Assembly: GCF_000258515.1 (NCBI RefSeq)
Contig: NZ_AJLF01000002.1
Coordinates: 434,001 to 498,000 of the forward strand
DNA: 64,000 bases
Origin: Thermococcus zilligii AN1
Lineage (GTDB): Archaea; Methanobacteriota_B; Thermococci; Thermococcales; Thermococcaceae
Direction of reading: 5' to 3'
A program made the translations under genes and the position numbers. Shown here piece after piece: positions 63,628 through 64,000 of this stretch (positions within the stretch are counted from its first letter, which is position 1; each line of letters starts with the position of its first letter). The notes below the pieces were generated by a model, which saw nothing but the letters and a program-made list of their open reading frames with translations, was not told the DNA's origin and made no database searches.

Positions 63628-64000
63628 TCACCCCTTGAGGGCCTTAACTACCTGTTCCGCAATCTGGATTCCGGCCCTCGTCTGGGCCTCCACGGTAGAG
63701 GCTCCAATGTGCGGGGTGAGAACCACGTTGTCGAGCTTCGTGAGCGGGTGGTCGGCCGGGAGCGGCTCCTCCTCAAAGACATCTAAGCCAGCACCGGCAA
63801 TCCAGCCTTCTTTAAGGGCTTTGACGAGGGCGTTTGTGTCAACCACCTCTCCCCTTGCCGCGTTGATGAGTATCGCCGTCGGCTTCATGAGCTTGAGCCT
63901 CTCCTCGTTTATTAGATGGTAGGTCGCATCGATCAGCGGCACGTGGAGTGTAACGACGTCGCTCTCCCTGAGGAGCGTCTCAAGGTCGACGAACTTCCCG
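63628..64000 (-). CDS. serA: D-3-phosphoglycerate dehydrogenase-type 2-hydroxyacid dehydrogenase, 3' part
   Basis: The C-terminal 123 residues lie in the window; the gene continues beyond 64000. [54 protein letters not shown] and [13 protein letters not shown] are the NAD-binding and catalytic (Arg, Glu, His) blocks of the D-2-hydroxyacid dehydrogenases. No ACT domain follows. SerA is most likely, with glyoxylate or other 2-oxoacid reductases as alternatives. Confidence 0.88.
   Translation of the reverse strand, partial: GKFVDLETLLRESDVVTLHVPLIDATYHLINEERLKLMKPTAILINAARGEVVDTNALVKALKEGWIAGAGLDVFEEEPLPADHPLTKLDNVVLTPHIGASTVEAQTRAGIQIAEQVVKALKG

Overview
The window is chromosomal DNA from a hyperthermophilic archaeon of the order Thermococcales, almost certainly a Thermococcus species. 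The evidence is the gene content: a Mrp-type HypB, adjacent 2-oxoacid:ferredoxin oxidoreductase (VOR and POR) operons that share one gamma subunit, ADP-forming acyl-CoA synthetase, Kae1, archaeal Elp3, DtdA, FtsZ-SecE-Spt5-L11, archaeal-type AlaRS and tRNAs with encoded CCA. Protein-coding DNA is GC-rich. Most starts have strong GGTG/GGAGG ribosome-binding sites, and genes often overlap by ATGA or TGATG.

Layout. 1-10.7 kb is a hydrogenase maturation and nickel region. On the minus strand lie an FmdE-like protein, a lipoprotein metal/cofactor-binding protein and its permease, and NikR. On the plus strand lie hypA, Mrp-type hypB, hycI, hypC, hypD, hypF, a nucleotidyltransferase/HEPN pair and hypE, with mobA interposed on the minus strand. 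10.8-16.4 kb holds the seven-gene porG-vorDAB-porDAB cluster, read leftwards. 16.4-16.7 kb holds a highly structured non-coding segment. 16.7-26.8 kb holds hflX, kae1, a DUF835 protein, coaD, a NIF3 protein, elp3, a probable structured RNA, several small genes, a KaiC-type ATPase with a regulator, and speD. 27-46.5 kb holds secF-secD-trkA, an ACD alpha subunit, nadK, membrane and RNA-modification genes, a frameshifted surface protein, CBS/antiporter/MarC genes, hisS, a C/D box sRNA and alaS. 47-57.6 kb holds tpiA, dphB, four tRNAs (Val, Arg, Pro, Ala), dcd, the ribosomal stalk operon with ftsZ-secE-nusG, dtdA, an AbrB-PhoU regulator and a second binding lipoprotein. 57.7-64 kb holds a lipoprotein phosphoesterase, malic enzyme facing fumarase, an AT-rich ribbon-helix-helix regulator that looks transferred, a truncated ATPase remnant and the 3' part of a serA-type dehydrogenase.

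How it fits together. Three exact copies of the sulfur-response regulator SurR consensus (GTTn3AACn5GTT) sit at 1964-1980, 5150-5166 and 6576-6592. A near-copy lies before hypA at 2449. The first places the FmdE/ABC-transporter operon in the same predicted regulon as the hyp genes, so this uncharacterised operon may serve hydrogenase assembly, for instance metal supply.

Other signals not explained by protein genes: a textbook C/D box sRNA at 43289-43347 whose D' guide matches the anticodon loop expected of tRNA-Trp; a second C/D candidate on the minus strand at 41064-41120; an H/ACA-like RNA behind its own promoter at 23040; a Thermococcales glycolytic motif before tpiA; and a repeated operator at the AT-rich regulator. 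All assignments are from reading the sequence and remembered family knowledge. No searches were run.
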